A stretch of 64,000 nucleotides of DNA from contig NZ_CP092364.2 in NCBI RefSeq assembly GCF_022370755.2, positions 4,898,001 through 4,962,000 on the forward strand, in the 5' to 3' direction. Made by a program: the position numbers and the translations under genes. This document shows positions 1 through 10,090 of the stretch, piece by piece (within the stretch, counting starts at the first letter, position 1; every line of letters begins with the position of its first letter). The DNA is from Mycolicibacterium goodii (lineage in GTDB: Bacteria; Actinomycetota; Actinomycetes; Mycobacteriales; Mycobacteriaceae). Under the pieces are notes generated by a model. It had not been told where the DNA came from and ran no database searches. It saw only the letters and a program-made list of their open reading frames with translations.

Positions 1-566
1 TCGATAATCTCCTCGTCACCCTCGTACGTCGTCATCCCGACCGCGAGCACGAGGTCTTTCGGGTCGATCGCCATCGCCATGGCCGCGATGACGCGGTCCC
101 ACTCGGACCGCGTGATGTGGCGCTCCATCTCCGGAACGACCCAGCGCTCCTCGTAGTCCATGTGGTCCACCACGACCGCCTCGAGCGTTTCCAGCGCGTC
201 GACCAGGGCGCCGCGGCTCACGGCGTCGGCGCCCCGACGCCATGCGGCGACGGCATCGGCCACGGAATCCAGCGCGGCGTCGACGTCGCGGTGCTGACGT
301 TCTACGTCACGGACGCGCTCGGCGTGCGGTGCAGCGCGTTCCAGCAGCAGCGGCCAGATGTGGTCGTCCTCACCGGCGTGGTGGTGATGCAGCAGCGCCG
401 CGATGAACCGCAGATGGTCAGCGACGACACCCGCGCGGGCGACCTCTCCCGCTGCCACCCGCCGGACCGCGTCGGCCGCGAGTCCGAATTCACGCCGGAA
501 CATCCCGTGTGCCATCTCCATCTCGCGGGTCAGCTCACCCTTCTTCGGTGCACCCGAATCAATCAT
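1..566 (-). CDS. Hemerythrin HHE-domain protein (3' end outside window)
   Basis: I translated this directly: it starts MIDSGAPKKGELTREMEMAH from the ATG at 566 and stays open to the window edge, so the C-terminus is missing. It carries the four-helix hemerythrin signature: a His in MEMAHGMFRREF, an HHHH run followed by AGEDDHIWPLL, HRDVDAAL, and VDHMDYEERWVVPEM. These residues normally bind a di-iron (oxygen- or NO-binding) site. Such proteins are cytosolic and often linked to redox or nitrosative stress in mycobacteria. It is divergent from ramB, with about 70 bases between the starts, so the two share a control region. The family call is firm; the exact role is unknown. Confidence 0.8.
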   Translation of the reverse strand, partial: MIDSGAPKKGELTREMEMAHGMFRREFGLAADAVRRVAAGEVARAGVVADHLRFIAALLHHHHAGEDDHIWPLLLERAAPHAERVRDVERQHRDVDAALDSVADAVAAWRRGADAVSRGALVDALETLEAVVVDHMDYEERWVVPEMERHITRSEWDRVIAAMAMAIDPKDLVLAVGMTTYEGDEEII

Positions 567-588
567 GTCCCCGGTACCCCCCTCACGA

Positions 589-632
589 TTTGCGAATGTT
601 GTTAAAGCCCGCTTTGCAACAGGCCCTAGGAT
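589..632. promoter_or_regulatory. ramB promoter with candidate RamB operator
   Basis: TAGGAT at 627-632 sits 8 bases before the ramB GTG at 640, the spacing expected for a leaderless mycobacterial transcript. Just upstream are ATTTGCGAAT (588-597) and GCTTTGCAAC (611-620), which resemble the known RamB half-site core TTTGCAA. The second lies where the -35 region should be. This fits autorepression of ramB and possible control of the divergent hemerythrin gene. The sites are seen in the sequence; binding is inference. Confidence 0.5.
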
Positions 633-639
633 GTAGAAC

Positions 640-2058
640 GTGCCGAAGACGTTCGTCGGTTCGCGGGTGCGCCAGCTGCGGAGCGAACGCGGATTCAGCC
701 AGGCCGCGCTCGCGCAGATGCTCGACATCTCGCCGAGCTACCTCAACCAGATCGAGCACGACGTGCGACCGCTGACGGTCGCGGTGCTGTTGCGGATCAC
801 CGAGGTGTTCGGCGTCGACGCGACCTTCTTCTCCCCGCAGGACGACACCCGCCTGGTGGCCGAACTGCGCGAGGTCACCCTCGACCGCGACCTCGGGGCG
901 TCCGACGTCGACCTCACCGAGCTGGCCGACATGGTGGCCTCGCATCCCAAGTTGGCGAGGGCGATGGTGAACCTGCACCGACGCTACCGCCTGGCCACGA
1001 CGCAATTGGCCGCCGCCACCGAGGACCGCTACTCCGACGGCAGCGGCAGCGGCGCGATCACGATGCCGCACGAGGAAGTGCGTGACTACTTCTACGAGCG
1101 CCAGAACTACCTGCACGAACTCGACACCGCCGCAGAGGATCTCACCTCGCGGATGCGTATGCACAGCGGTGACCTGGCCGCCGAGCTGACCAACCGGCTG
1201 ACCAGCGTGCACGGCGTGCGGGTGGTGCGACGGATCGACCTGGGCGAGACCGTGCTGCACCGCTACGACCCGGCAACCAAGACGCTGGAGATGGGCAACC
1301 ACCTGTCGCGGGGACAGCAGGTGTTCAAGATGGCGGCCGAACTGGCGTATCTGGAGTTCGGCGACCTGATCGACAAGCTGGTCGACGAGGGCCGGTTCAC
1401 CAGCGACGAGTCACGGACCCTGGCCCGGCTGGGCCTGGCCAACTACTTCGCCGCGGCAACCGTGCTGCCCTACCGGCAGTTTCACGATGTCGCCGAGAAC
1501 TTCCGCTACGACATCGAGCGCCTGTCGGCGTTCTACCAGGTCAGCTACGAGACCATCGGGCACCGCCTCTCGACCCTGCAGCGCCCGTCGATGCGCGGCG
1601 TGCCGTTCTCGTTCGTTCGTGTCGACCGAGCAGGCAACATGTCGAAACGCCAGTCCGCCACGGGTTTTCACTTCTCGTCGTCGGGCGGGACGTGCCCGCT
1701 GTGGAACGTGTACGAGACGTTCGCCTACCCCGGCAAGATCCTGGTGCAGATCGCCCAGATGCCCGACGGCAGGCACTACATGTGGGTCGCGCGCACCGTG
1801 GAACGTCGCGCGTCGCGGTACGGCCAGCCCGGCAAGACATTCGCGATCGGCCTGGGATGCGAACTGCGCCATGCACATCGGCTCGTGTACTCCGAAGGCC
1901 TCGACCTGTCGGGGAACGTCAGCACCCCGATCGGTTCTGGTTGCCGGGTCTGCGAGCGCGACAACTGCCCACAGCGCGCGTTCCCGGCGCTCGGCAAAGC
2001 CCTCGACCTCGACGAGCACCGGTCGACGGTGTCGCCGTATCTGGTGAAGCCGTCGTGA
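640..2058 (+). CDS. ramB: RamB-type regulator of acetate/glyoxylate metabolism
   Basis: This 472-residue transcription factor has an XRE helix-turn-helix at about 8-62 (RSERGFSQAALAQMLDISPS). A central IrrE/ImmA-like (DUF955) segment follows, then a C-terminal fatty-acyl-CoA-regulator domain ending in a Cys cluster, GSGCRVCERDNCPQRAF, at about 432-448. RamB controls isocitrate lyase and the methylcitrate/glyoxylate genes in Corynebacterium and Mycobacterium. The GTG start at 640 is chosen because a -10 box ends 8 bases upstream (leaderless) and MPKTFVGSRVRQL begins directly at the HTH. Its neighbours (CMD protein, small membrane protein, lpdC) are in the same order as around Rv0465c, which supports orthology. 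The identification is confident. Confidence 0.9.
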   Translation: MPKTFVGSRVRQLRSERGFSQAALAQMLDISPSYLNQIEHDVRPLTVAVLLRITEVFGVDATFFSPQDDTRLVAELREVTLDRDLGASDVDLTELADMVASHPKLARAMVNLHRRYRLATTQLAAATEDRYSDGSGSGAITMPHEEVRDYFYERQNYLHELDTAAEDLTSRMRMHSGDLAAELTNRLTSVHGVRVVRRIDLGETVLHRYDPATKTLEMGNHLSRGQQVFKMAAELAYLEFGDLIDKLVDEGRFTSDESRTLARLGLANYFAAATVLPYRQFHDVAENFRYDIERLSAFYQVSYETIGHRLSTLQRPSMRGVPFSFVRVDRAGNMSKRQSATGFHFSSSGGTCPLWNVYETFAYPGKILVQIAQMPDGRHYMWVARTVERRASRYGQPGKTFAIGLGCELRHAHRLVYSEGLDLSGNVSTPIGSGCRVCERDNCPQRAFPALGKALDLDEHRSTVSPYLVKPS

Positions 2059-2107
2059 GGCGGTGAATCAGCTCGTCTGATCTGGCCCGTTCCCTAGACT
2101 CGCGGAG

Positions 2108-2668
2108 GTGACCCGCGACGATCAGACCGAGCCCGCCCGCATCCCACCCGCCCGCAGCCTGCGTGAACTCGGGCCGATCGGCTGGATCGCGGCCCGTGCA
2201 GGGGCGCGTGCGATCCGGGCCCCGCGCTTTCACCTGTTCGACACCATCGGCCAACACAAGCTGCTGTTCCTGGCGTTCCTGCCGTACTCGGGTGTGCTGC
2301 TGAACTGGGGTAAGCTGCCCAAGCGTGACACCGAACTGGTGATCCTGCGTGTGGCGCACCTGCGCGACAGCACCTATGAACTGCAACAGCATCGCCGGCT
2401 GGCCCGCACCCGCGGCCTCGACCCCGAGACCCAGGCCAAGATCTTCGAGGGGCCCGACGCCGAGGGACTGACGGACCGGCAGCGCACGCTCATCACCGCC
2501 ACCGACGAGTTCATCGTCACACGTTCGATGTCACCGGAGACCTGGGCCGCGCTGTCCAGCCACCTCAACCGGGCTCAGTTGATCGAATTCTGCCTGCTGG
2601 CAGGGCAGTACGACGGCTTGGCCGCCACGATGGCGACGTTGCGCATCCCGCTGGACTTCCCCGACTGA
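2108..2668 (+). CDS. Carboxymuconolactone decarboxylase/AhpD-like family protein
   Basis: A 186-residue helical protein of the CMD family (Rv0464c-like). The core shows KRDTELVILRVAHLRDSTYELQQHRRLARTRGLD and a C-terminal LLAGQYDGLAATMATL helix. The AhpD CxxC peroxidase motif is absent, so a peroxidase role is unlikely. A decarboxylase or uncharacterised cofactor-independent role is possible. TAGACT at 2095-2100 lies 7 bases before the GTG at 2108, so the transcript is probably leaderless. It follows ramB on the same strand after 49 bases but seems to have its own promoter. It converges with the small membrane gene across a hairpin at 2669-2721. Confidence 0.8.
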   Translation: MTRDDQTEPARIPPARSLRELGPIGWIAARAGARAIRAPRFHLFDTIGQHKLLFLAFLPYSGVLLNWGKLPKRDTELVILRVAHLRDSTYELQQHRRLARTRGLDPETQAKIFEGPDAEGLTDRQRTLITATDEFIVTRSMSPETWAALSSHLNRAQLIEFCLLAGQYDGLAATMATLRIPLDFPD

Positions 2669-2721
2669 GCGATTTGTGCACCCGTCGTCACGCTGAGCGT
2701 GACAAACGGTGCACAAACCGC
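2669..2721. terminator. Two-part hairpin between convergent genes
   Basis: Outer arms GCGATTTGTGCACC (2669-2682) and GGTGCACAAACCGC (2708-2721) pair at 13 of 14 positions. Inside, GTCACGCT (2687-2694) and AGCGTGAC (2696-2703) are exact complements. No T-tract follows, as is common for mycobacterial terminators. It separates the convergent CMD and small-membrane genes, so it may act in both directions. Confidence 0.6.
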
Positions 2722-2727
2722 TAGAGG

Positions 2728-2997
2728 CTAGAGGTAGGTCACGCCGAGCAGGGTGAGCGAGAACAGCACGGGCGACACCGGCAGGCACCACAGAAACGCC
2801 GCCCACACGCGGGACCGCTGCTGGTACTTGCGACGGCCCGCCCACGCCGCCGCGGCGCCGCCCACCAATGACAACGCGGCGACCACCAGCACCCACCGGG
2901 TGACCCGCGAGCTGTCGGTGGCCAACGTGATGGCGGCCAGCCACAGAATGTGGCCGGCCACCAAACCGGCTATGCCGGAGACGATCTCGTTTCTCAA
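2728..2997 (-). CDS. Small membrane protein downstream of lpdC (Rv0463-like)
   Basis: An 89-residue protein with three hydrophobic segments: [45 protein letters not shown], and [21 protein letters not shown]. They are separated by a basic stretch, [11 protein letters not shown] place the start at a TTG at 2997 that overlaps the lpd stop codon (TTTTGA context), giving translational coupling; a longer frame would run inside lpd. The position directly after lpdC matches Rv0463 of M. tuberculosis. Function is unknown. Presence in an lpd operon suggests co-expression only. Confidence 0.7.
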   Translation of the reverse strand: MRNEIVSGIAGLVAGHILWLAAITLATDSSRVTRWVLVVAALSLVGGAAAAWAGRRKYQQRSRVWAAFLWCLPVSPVLFSLTLLGVTYL

Positions 2998-4388
2998 AAG
3001 TTGATCATGTGGCCGGCCAGACCGTGGAAGCACTCCTGCAACGCCTCCGACAGCGTCGGGTGGGTGTGCACGTTGCGGGCGAGTTCGTTGACGGTCAGGT
3101 CCCACTTCTGGGCCAGGGTCAGCTCAGGCAGCAACTCAGAGACGTCAGGGCCGATGAGGTGCCCGCCGAGCAGTTCGCCGTACTTGGCGTCGGCGATGAG
3201 CTTGACGAACCCGGTCGGGTCGGCCAGACCGTGCGCCTTGCCGTTGGCGGTGAACGGGAACTTGGCCACCTTCACGTCGTAACCCTCGTCGCGGGCCTGC
3301 TCCTCGGTGAGCCCGAAGCTCGCGACCTGCGGCTGGCAGAACGTGGCGCGGGGCATCATGCGGTAGTCACCCAGCGGCAGAGTCTCGGCTCCCCCGATGG
3401 TTTCGGCAGCGACGACGCCTTGCGCCTCTGCGACGTGGGCCAGCTGAAGCTTGCCGGTGACGTCACCGATCGCGTAGATGTGCGGCACGTTGGTGCGCAT
3501 GTAATCGTCGATGCCGATGGCCTTGCGGTCGGTGAGCTCGACGCCGGCCGCCTCCAGGCCGTAGCCCTCGACGTTGGGTGCGAAGCCGATGGCCTGCAGC
3601 ACCTTGTCGGCCTTGAGTTCCTCGGACTTGCCGTCCTTGCTGACGGTGACCTTCACCGTCGAGCCATCATCGGCAATACCCTCCACCTTGGTCCCGGTGA
3701 GGATTTTCACGCCCAGTTTCTTGTACTGCTTCTCGATCTCCTTGGAGACCTCGGCGTCCTCGTTGGGCAGGGCGCGCGGCAGGAACTCGACGATGGTGAC
3801 GTCCACACCGTAGTTCTTGAGGACGTACGCGAACTCCATGCCGATCGCGCCGGCGCCGGCGATGATGATCGATCCGGGCAGTTCGCGCGACAGGATCTGC
3901 GTCTCGTAGGTGACCACGTTGTCCGACAGCGATGTGCCGGGCACCAGCCGGGTGCTGCTGCCGGTCGCGATGATCGCGTTGTCGAACTCGACGGTCTCGG
4001 TGCCGCCGTCGTTGAGATCGACCTCCAGGCTGTTGGGGCCGGTGAACTTGCCGTAGCCGTGGATCTCGGTGATCTTGTTCTTCTTCATCAGGAAGTGCAC
4101 ACCCGCGACGCGGCCGTCGGCGACCTTGCGGCTGCGATCGAACGCCGCGCCGTAGTCGAACGTCGCCTCACCACTGATGCCGAAGGTCTTGGCTTCCTTG
4201 TTGAAGATGTGGGCGATCTCGGCGTTGCGCAGCAATGCCTTGGATGGGATGCACCCAACGTTGAGACACACGCCGCCCCAGTACTTGGGTTCAACGACTG
4301 CGGTATTCAATCCCAGCTGGGCGGCACGAATGGCCGCGACGTATCCACCGGGACCGGCTCCAAGAACGACAACGTCAAAGTGGGTCAC
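2994..4388 (-). CDS. lpdC: Dihydrolipoamide dehydrogenase (E3)
   Basis: This 464-residue flavoprotein reoxidises dihydrolipoamide with NAD+ in pyruvate and 2-oxo-acid dehydrogenases. In mycobacteria it also serves the AhpC/AhpD/SucB peroxidase system. Visible signatures are the FAD-binding GAGPGG (10-15), the redox disulfide in [10 protein letters not shown] (C41/C46), a second dinucleotide motif [10 protein letters not shown], the FAD motif in IYAIGDVTG, and the catalytic pair in HTHPTLSE (H443/E448). Length and Cys/His positions match the mycobacterial Lpd. The GTG start gives [10 protein letters not shown], beginning right at the nucleotide-binding strand. The next gene starts within its stop codon. 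Confidence 0.97.
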   Translation of the reverse strand: MTHFDVVVLGAGPGGYVAAIRAAQLGLNTAVVEPKYWGGVCLNVGCIPSKALLRNAEIAHIFNKEAKTFGISGEATFDYGAAFDRSRKVADGRVAGVHFLMKKNKITEIHGYGKFTGPNSLEVDLNDGGTETVEFDNAIIATGSSTRLVPGTSLSDNVVTYETQILSRELPGSIIIAGAGAIGMEFAYVLKNYGVDVTIVEFLPRALPNEDAEVSKEIEKQYKKLGVKILTGTKVEGIADDGSTVKVTVSKDGKSEELKADKVLQAIGFAPNVEGYGLEAAGVELTDRKAIGIDDYMRTNVPHIYAIGDVTGKLQLAHVAEAQGVVAAETIGGAETLPLGDYRMMPRATFCQPQVASFGLTEEQARDEGYDVKVAKFPFTANGKAHGLADPTGFVKLIADAKYGELLGGHLIGPDVSELLPELTLAQKWDLTVNELARNVHTHPTLSEALQECFHGLAGHMINF

Positions 4389-4533
4389 GCTCCCACCCTA
4401 GTGGGCCGCGCAATGGTCACACGCGGTGATCGGAGCGTAATGCGCCACACCCGGCGCCGACGCGGATATTGAGGCGGTTCGGGCCGTGTGTCGTTGGTAT
4501 GGGTGTCCCCCGCCGCAACGGGCGGGCGTTCCC

Positions 4534-5424
4534 ATGAACAGAGAGGCACCGGTTGTGCGCGAGACGCTCATCCCCAACTTCGCCGATGTGCAGGCCCACT
4601 ACGACCTTTCCGACGACTTCTTTCGGCTGTTCCTGGATCCGACGCAGACGTACAGCTGTGCGTACTTCGCGCACGAGGGCATGACGCTGCAGGAGGCCCA
4701 GATCGCGAAGATCGACCTGGCGCTGGGCAAGCTGGGTCTCGAACCGGGGATGACGTTGCTCGACGTGGGATGCGGCTGGGGTGCGGCGATGCGTCGCGCG
4801 GTCGAGCGCCACGATGTCAACGTCGTGGGGCTGACGTTGTCGAAGAACCAGGCCGCGCACGTCCAGCGCATGTTCGACGACCTGCCCGGCGAGCGCGACA
4901 AGCGGGTCCTGCTGCAGGGCTGGGAGCGGTTCGACGAACCCGTGGACCGGATCGTGTCCATCGGCGCGTTCGAGCACTTCGGCCACGCCCGCTACGACGA
5001 GTTCTTCGGCAAGGCACACGCGCTGCTGCCCGACGACGGGGTCATGTTGCTGCACACGATCTGCGGATTTCACCCCGACCATTTCCGCGAGAAGGGGATG
5101 CCGATGACGATCGAGATGGCCAAGTTCGTGAAGTTCATCGTCACCGAGATCTTCCCGGGTGGGCAGCTGCCGTCGGCGGAGATGGTCAACGACCATGCCG
5201 AGCGGGCCGGCTTCACCATCACCCGTCAGCAGTCGCTGCAGCCGCACTACGCCAGGACCCTCGACATCTGGGCATCACGCCTGCAGGCGCACCAGGCCGA
5301 GGCCATCGCGATCCAGTCCCTGGAGGTCTACCAGCGGTACATGAAGTACCTGACCGGATGCGCGCAGCTGTTCCGCGGCGGCCAGGCGGACGTCGTGCAG
5401 TTCACCCTGGACAAGGGTCGCTGA
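4534..5424 (+). CDS. SAM-dependent mycolic acid methyltransferase (PcaA/CmaA/MmaA family)
   Basis: A 296-residue cyclopropane-synthase-family enzyme. It shows the N-terminal NFADVQAHYDLSDDFF helix, the SAM-binding LLDVGCGWG (75-83), LTLSKNQAAH, the active-site Glu in IGAFEHFGH (about 147), IVTEIFPGGQLPS, and a C-terminal YMKYLTGCAQLF. These enzymes add methyl or cyclopropane groups to meromycolic chains on the ACP. Paralogues are too similar to choose PcaA, CmaA2 or UmaA from sequence alone. The ATG at 4534 gives the best family length; a GTG at 4555 is an alternative. Its end abuts the convergent DUF779 gene with no spacer. Confidence 0.85.
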   Translation: MNREAPVVRETLIPNFADVQAHYDLSDDFFRLFLDPTQTYSCAYFAHEGMTLQEAQIAKIDLALGKLGLEPGMTLLDVGCGWGAAMRRAVERHDVNVVGLTLSKNQAAHVQRMFDDLPGERDKRVLLQGWERFDEPVDRIVSIGAFEHFGHARYDEFFGKAHALLPDDGVMLLHTICGFHPDHFREKGMPMTIEMAKFVKFIVTEIFPGGQLPSAEMVNDHAERAGFTITRQQSLQPHYARTLDIWASRLQAHQAEAIAIQSLEVYQRYMKYLTGCAQLFRGGQADVVQFTLDKGR

Positions 5425-5901
5425 TCAGCGCCCGGGGACCGGGCAGGCGTCCTCGGCTTCGGCGACGACGCGGGTCTCGGTGTGGACCGGCCGGACACCC
5501 TCGGCGTACTGCGCACCGGTGATCGGCGTCTCGGCGGCGAGTTGCTCGTTCTCGCTGTCGCTGAACGCACGTCCCCGCGACAGGAACCGCATCCCCTCGG
5601 GGGCTTCGAGGCTGAAGCCGCCGCCGCGGCCCGGCACCACGTCGATCACCAGTTGCGTGTGTTTCCACGCCTCGAACTGCGGCCCGGAGATCCACACCGG
5701 GACGCCGTCGCCGACGTCGAGCACCCCGAGGAGGACGTCCCGGTCACCGACGATGAAATCGCCTTCGGGGTAACACATCGGTGACGACCCGTCACAGCAG
5801 CCGCCGGACTGATGGAACATCAACGCGCCGTGCGTCTTCTGCAGCCGTGCGAGCAGATCGGCGGCCGCCGCGGTGATCAGGGCCCTCGACGGGGTGCTCA
5901 T
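5425..5901 (-). CDS. DUF779 protein partnered with aldehyde dehydrogenase
   Basis: A 158-residue DUF779 protein (Rv0459-like). It has MFHQSGGCCDGSSPMC with three Cys near the N-terminus, then GDFIVGDRDVLLGV, and QFEAWKHTQLVIDVVPGRGGGFSLEAPEG. DUF779 genes are regularly found beside ExaC-type aldehyde dehydrogenases, as here: the ALDH lies 33 bases upstream on the same strand. The conserved Cys residues suggest metal or redox chemistry that helps the dehydrogenase, but no activity is established. The two genes very likely form an operon. Confidence 0.85.
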   Translation of the reverse strand: MSTPSRALITAAAADLLARLQKTHGALMFHQSGGCCDGSSPMCYPEGDFIVGDRDVLLGVLDVGDGVPVWISGPQFEAWKHTQLVIDVVPGRGGGFSLEAPEGMRFLSRGRAFSDSENEQLAAETPITGAQYAEGVRPVHTETRVVAEAEDACPVPGR

Positions 5902-5934
5902 ATCGTTCTCCAGTTCTCCCGTGTCAGCGCAGGC

Positions 5935-7458
<1,524 letters not shown>

Positions 7459-7528
7459 CTCGACTCCTCTGGAACCTCTGAACCGGTGTTACGCAGCTCA
7501 CATTACGCGCGCAGGCCACAATGTGTGG

Positions 7529-9538
7529 GTGGCTGACGACGACCCCTACCTCTGGCTCGAAGACATCACCGGCGACGACGCGCTGGAGTGGGTGCGCGCC
7601 CACAACGACCCGACACTCGAAGCACTGGGCGGTGACCGGTTCGAGGCGATCCGCGGCGAGTTGCTGGAGATCCTCGACACCGACGCGCGCATTCCGTACG
7701 TCCGGCGTCGCGGCGAGTACCTCTACAACTTCTGGCGCGACGAGGCCAACCCCAAGGGCGTGTGGCGGCGGACGACACTGGAGAGCTACCGCACCGACGA
7801 ACCCGAGTGGGACGTGCTCATCGACGTCGACGAACTGGCGCGCACCGACGACGAGAACTGGGTGTGGTCGGGAGCCGAGGTCATCGAACCCGAATACACC
7901 CTGGCGCTGATCAGCCTGTCCCGCGGTGGGGCCGACGCCGTCGTCACCCGCGAATTCGACATGCGCACGCGGCAATTCGTCACCGATGGCTTCTATCTGG
8001 AGGAAGCGAAGTCCTCGGCGTCCTGGGAGGACGAGAACACCCTGCTGGTGTGCACCGATTTCGGTCCCGGTTCGATGACCGAGTCGGGGTATCCGCGTGT
8101 CGCCAAGCGCTGGCGTCGCGGTGAGCCGCTGGAGAACGCCGAGACCGTCTACGAGGCGGAGCCGACCGACATCCGCGTCATCGCCGGTGTCGACCGCACG
8201 CCCGGCTACGAGCACACACGCCTGGGCCGCTACACCGACTTCTACAACCGCGTCCGCTACGAGGTGCGCGACGGCGAACTGGTCCTGATCGACGTCCCGA
8301 CGGACTCGACGCTTTCTCTACACCAGGAGTGGATGCTGATCGCCCTGCGCACCGAGTGGCAGGTGGGTGAGGTCACCTATCCGGCGGGCTCACTGCTGGC
8401 CACCACGTTCGACGAATACCTCTCGGGTGCACGTGATCTGACGATTGTGTACGAACCCGACCCGCACAGTTGTCTGTCCAGCTTCAGCTGGACCAAGGAC
8501 AAGCTGATCCTGGTGACGCTGCGCGATGTCGTCAGCCACATCGAGATCGTCACCCCGGGCACCTGGGAGCGCCGCGACGCCCCCGACATCCCGCCGGTGG
8601 CGTCCACGGTCGTCGTCGACGCCGATCATCTCGGTGACGAAGTATTCTACGACTCAAGCGGTTTCACCAGCCCGTCGCGCCTGCTGTACGGCACGGCGGG
8701 TGGCCCGCTGGTGCAACTGAAATCTGCGCCAGCGTTCTTCGACGCCGACGGCATCGAGGTCGAACAGTTCTTCGCGACGTCCAATGACGGTACGCAGGTG
8801 CCGTATTTCGTGGTGGGACGCCGTTCCGAACCCGCGCCGACGTACCTCTACGGCTACGGCGGATTCCAGAGTGCGCAGACACCCGGGTACGGCGGCGGCA
8901 TCGGCCGTGCGTGGCTGTCGCGCGGTGGAACGTTCGTACAGGCCAACATTCGCGGCGGCGGCGAGTACGGGCCGCAGTGGCACACCCAGGCCATGCGCGA
9001 GAACCGGCATCTGGTGTACGAGGACTTCGCGGCCATCGCGGCCGACCTCGTGCGCCGTGGCATCACCACCGTCGATCAGCTCGGCGCATCCGGTGGCAGC
9101 AACGGTGGTCTGCTCATGGGCGTCATGCTCACGCAGTACCCGGAGTTGTTCGGCGCCTTGGTGTGCAGCGTGCCCCTGCTCGACATGAAGCGGTTCCATC
9201 TGTTGCTGGCGGGCGCCTCGTGGGTCGCCGAGTACGGCAACCCCGACGATCCGGCGGACTGGGAGTTCATCTCGAAATACTCTCCGTACCAGAACATCTC
9301 GGCCGACGCGAAGTATCCACCGATCCTGATCACCACGTCCACGCGCGACGATCGCGTGCATCCCGGGCACGCCAGGAAGATGACGGCCGCGCTGGAGGCA
9401 GCGGGCCACCGCGTGTACTACTACGAGAACATCGAGGGTGGGCACGGCGGTGCGGCCGACAACAAGCAGGCCGCGTTCAAGGGTGCGCTGACCTACGAAT
9501 TCCTGTGGCGCATGCTCACCGGAGGAAACCTCGTCTGA
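7529..9538 (+). CDS. S9A prolyl oligopeptidase family serine peptidase
   Basis: A 669-residue cytosolic peptidase of the prolyl oligopeptidase family (Rv0457c-like). The N-terminal two thirds form the propeller region, starting ADDDPYLWLEDITGDDALEWV. The C-terminal alpha/beta hydrolase carries Ser524 in GASGGSNGGLLMG, Asp607 in STRDDRVHPGH, and His639 in EGGHGG. It should cleave short peptides after proline or similar residues. Two in-frame GTGs (7523 and 7529) are possible; the longer frame upstream runs into the divergent ALDH gene and is rejected. It is the last conserved gene before the foreign-looking cassette. Confidence 0.9.
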   Translation: MADDDPYLWLEDITGDDALEWVRAHNDPTLEALGGDRFEAIRGELLEILDTDARIPYVRRRGEYLYNFWRDEANPKGVWRRTTLESYRTDEPEWDVLIDVDELARTDDENWVWSGAEVIEPEYTLALISLSRGGADAVVTREFDMRTRQFVTDGFYLEEAKSSASWEDENTLLVCTDFGPGSMTESGYPRVAKRWRRGEPLENAETVYEAEPTDIRVIAGVDRTPGYEHTRLGRYTDFYNRVRYEVRDGELVLIDVPTDSTLSLHQEWMLIALRTEWQVGEVTYPAGSLLATTFDEYLSGARDLTIVYEPDPHSCLSSFSWTKDKLILVTLRDVVSHIEIVTPGTWERRDAPDIPPVASTVVVDADHLGDEVFYDSSGFTSPSRLLYGTAGGPLVQLKSAPAFFDADGIEVEQFFATSNDGTQVPYFVVGRRSEPAPTYLYGYGGFQSAQTPGYGGGIGRAWLSRGGTFVQANIRGGGEYGPQWHTQAMRENRHLVYEDFAAIAADLVRRGITTVDQLGASGGSNGGLLMGVMLTQYPELFGALVCSVPLLDMKRFHLLLAGASWVAEYGNPDDPADWEFISKYSPYQNISADAKYPPILITTSTRDDRVHPGHARKMTAALEAAGHRVYYYENIEGGHGGAADNKQAAFKGALTYEFLWRMLTGGNLV

Positions 9539-9778
9539 CCGAGTGTCCAAAAGCGTTTTCTTTCACGCTTTGCGCTTTGCCTACAGAATCGACGACGCGA
9601 ATAACCTCTGGCGTCGGCCTGCGTATGCGCACTCGAGCGCAACGGCGACCAAGGCCATGTTGGTTGGAGATCACAGATGGCGAGCGCCAGGCCTCGTGGA
9701 TCTCCTCGGACCGCAAACTGGTGCGTTCCCCCGTCGGAGAACCGTATAAAATGTGTCCTGTCGCTAGAGGGGGACTCG
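9539..9778. other. 240-bp non-coding junction before the T7SS-like cassette
   Basis: No convincing gene. Base composition shifts toward A/T here compared with the oligopeptidase gene. An open reading without stops (around SWISSDRKLVRSPVGEPYK, about 9690-9750) could be a gene remnant, but it has no clear start. The stretch ends with a promoter-like TATAAA. Confidence 0.4.
9745..9773 (+). promoter_or_regulatory. Promoter -10 and RBS for the T7SS-like cassette
   Basis: TATAAA at 9745-9750 is a good -10 for a housekeeping sigma factor; no clear -35 is visible. AGAGGGGGA at 9766-9774 is a strong Shine-Dalgarno a few bases before the ATG at 9779. This would drive the whole three-gene cassette. Confidence 0.45.
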
Positions 9779-10090
9779 ATGTTTGTAGATTCGGCCTTGT
9801 TGCGTTGCGGAGCGGAATTTTCGCGCAGTGCTGCCGCAACCGCCCAAGACGGAGCAGATCAGTTTTCGCGCACTCCGCTGCCCGCCAAGATCTTCGGCGA
9901 CTTTGACGAGGCGGATCACTTTCACCAGACCTTGACTCAGGCGCATGAAGCGCACGCCGCAGCCATGCAGCAGCACGGCGATACCTTGAATGAGTTATCC
10001 AGCAAGGCCGACACTGCAGCGTCAATTTTCGATCGCGAGGACGAAGAGCGCGCCGTCGCACTGCACGCAGCACGACTGCACTTCCACTGA
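9779..10090 (+). CDS. EspC-like (DUF2580) ESX secretion-associated protein
   Basis: A 103-residue helical protein whose layout matches the EspC/DUF2580 family: MFVDSALLRCGAEFSRSAAATAQDG, then LPAKIFGDFDEADHFHQTL, then QAHEAHAAAMQQHGDTLNELSSKADTAASIFDREDE. These proteins are substrates or partners for ESX (type VII) secretion and often precede a larger effector gene. A C-terminal YxxxD/E export signal is not evident. The stop overlaps the ATG of the next gene by one base (TGATG), so the two are translationally coupled. Codon use is more A/T-rich than in neighbours. The family call is by pattern, without a profile search. Confidence 0.65.
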   Translation: MFVDSALLRCGAEFSRSAAATAQDGADQFSRTPLPAKIFGDFDEADHFHQTLTQAHEAHAAAMQQHGDTLNELSSKADTAASIFDREDEERAVALHAARLHFH

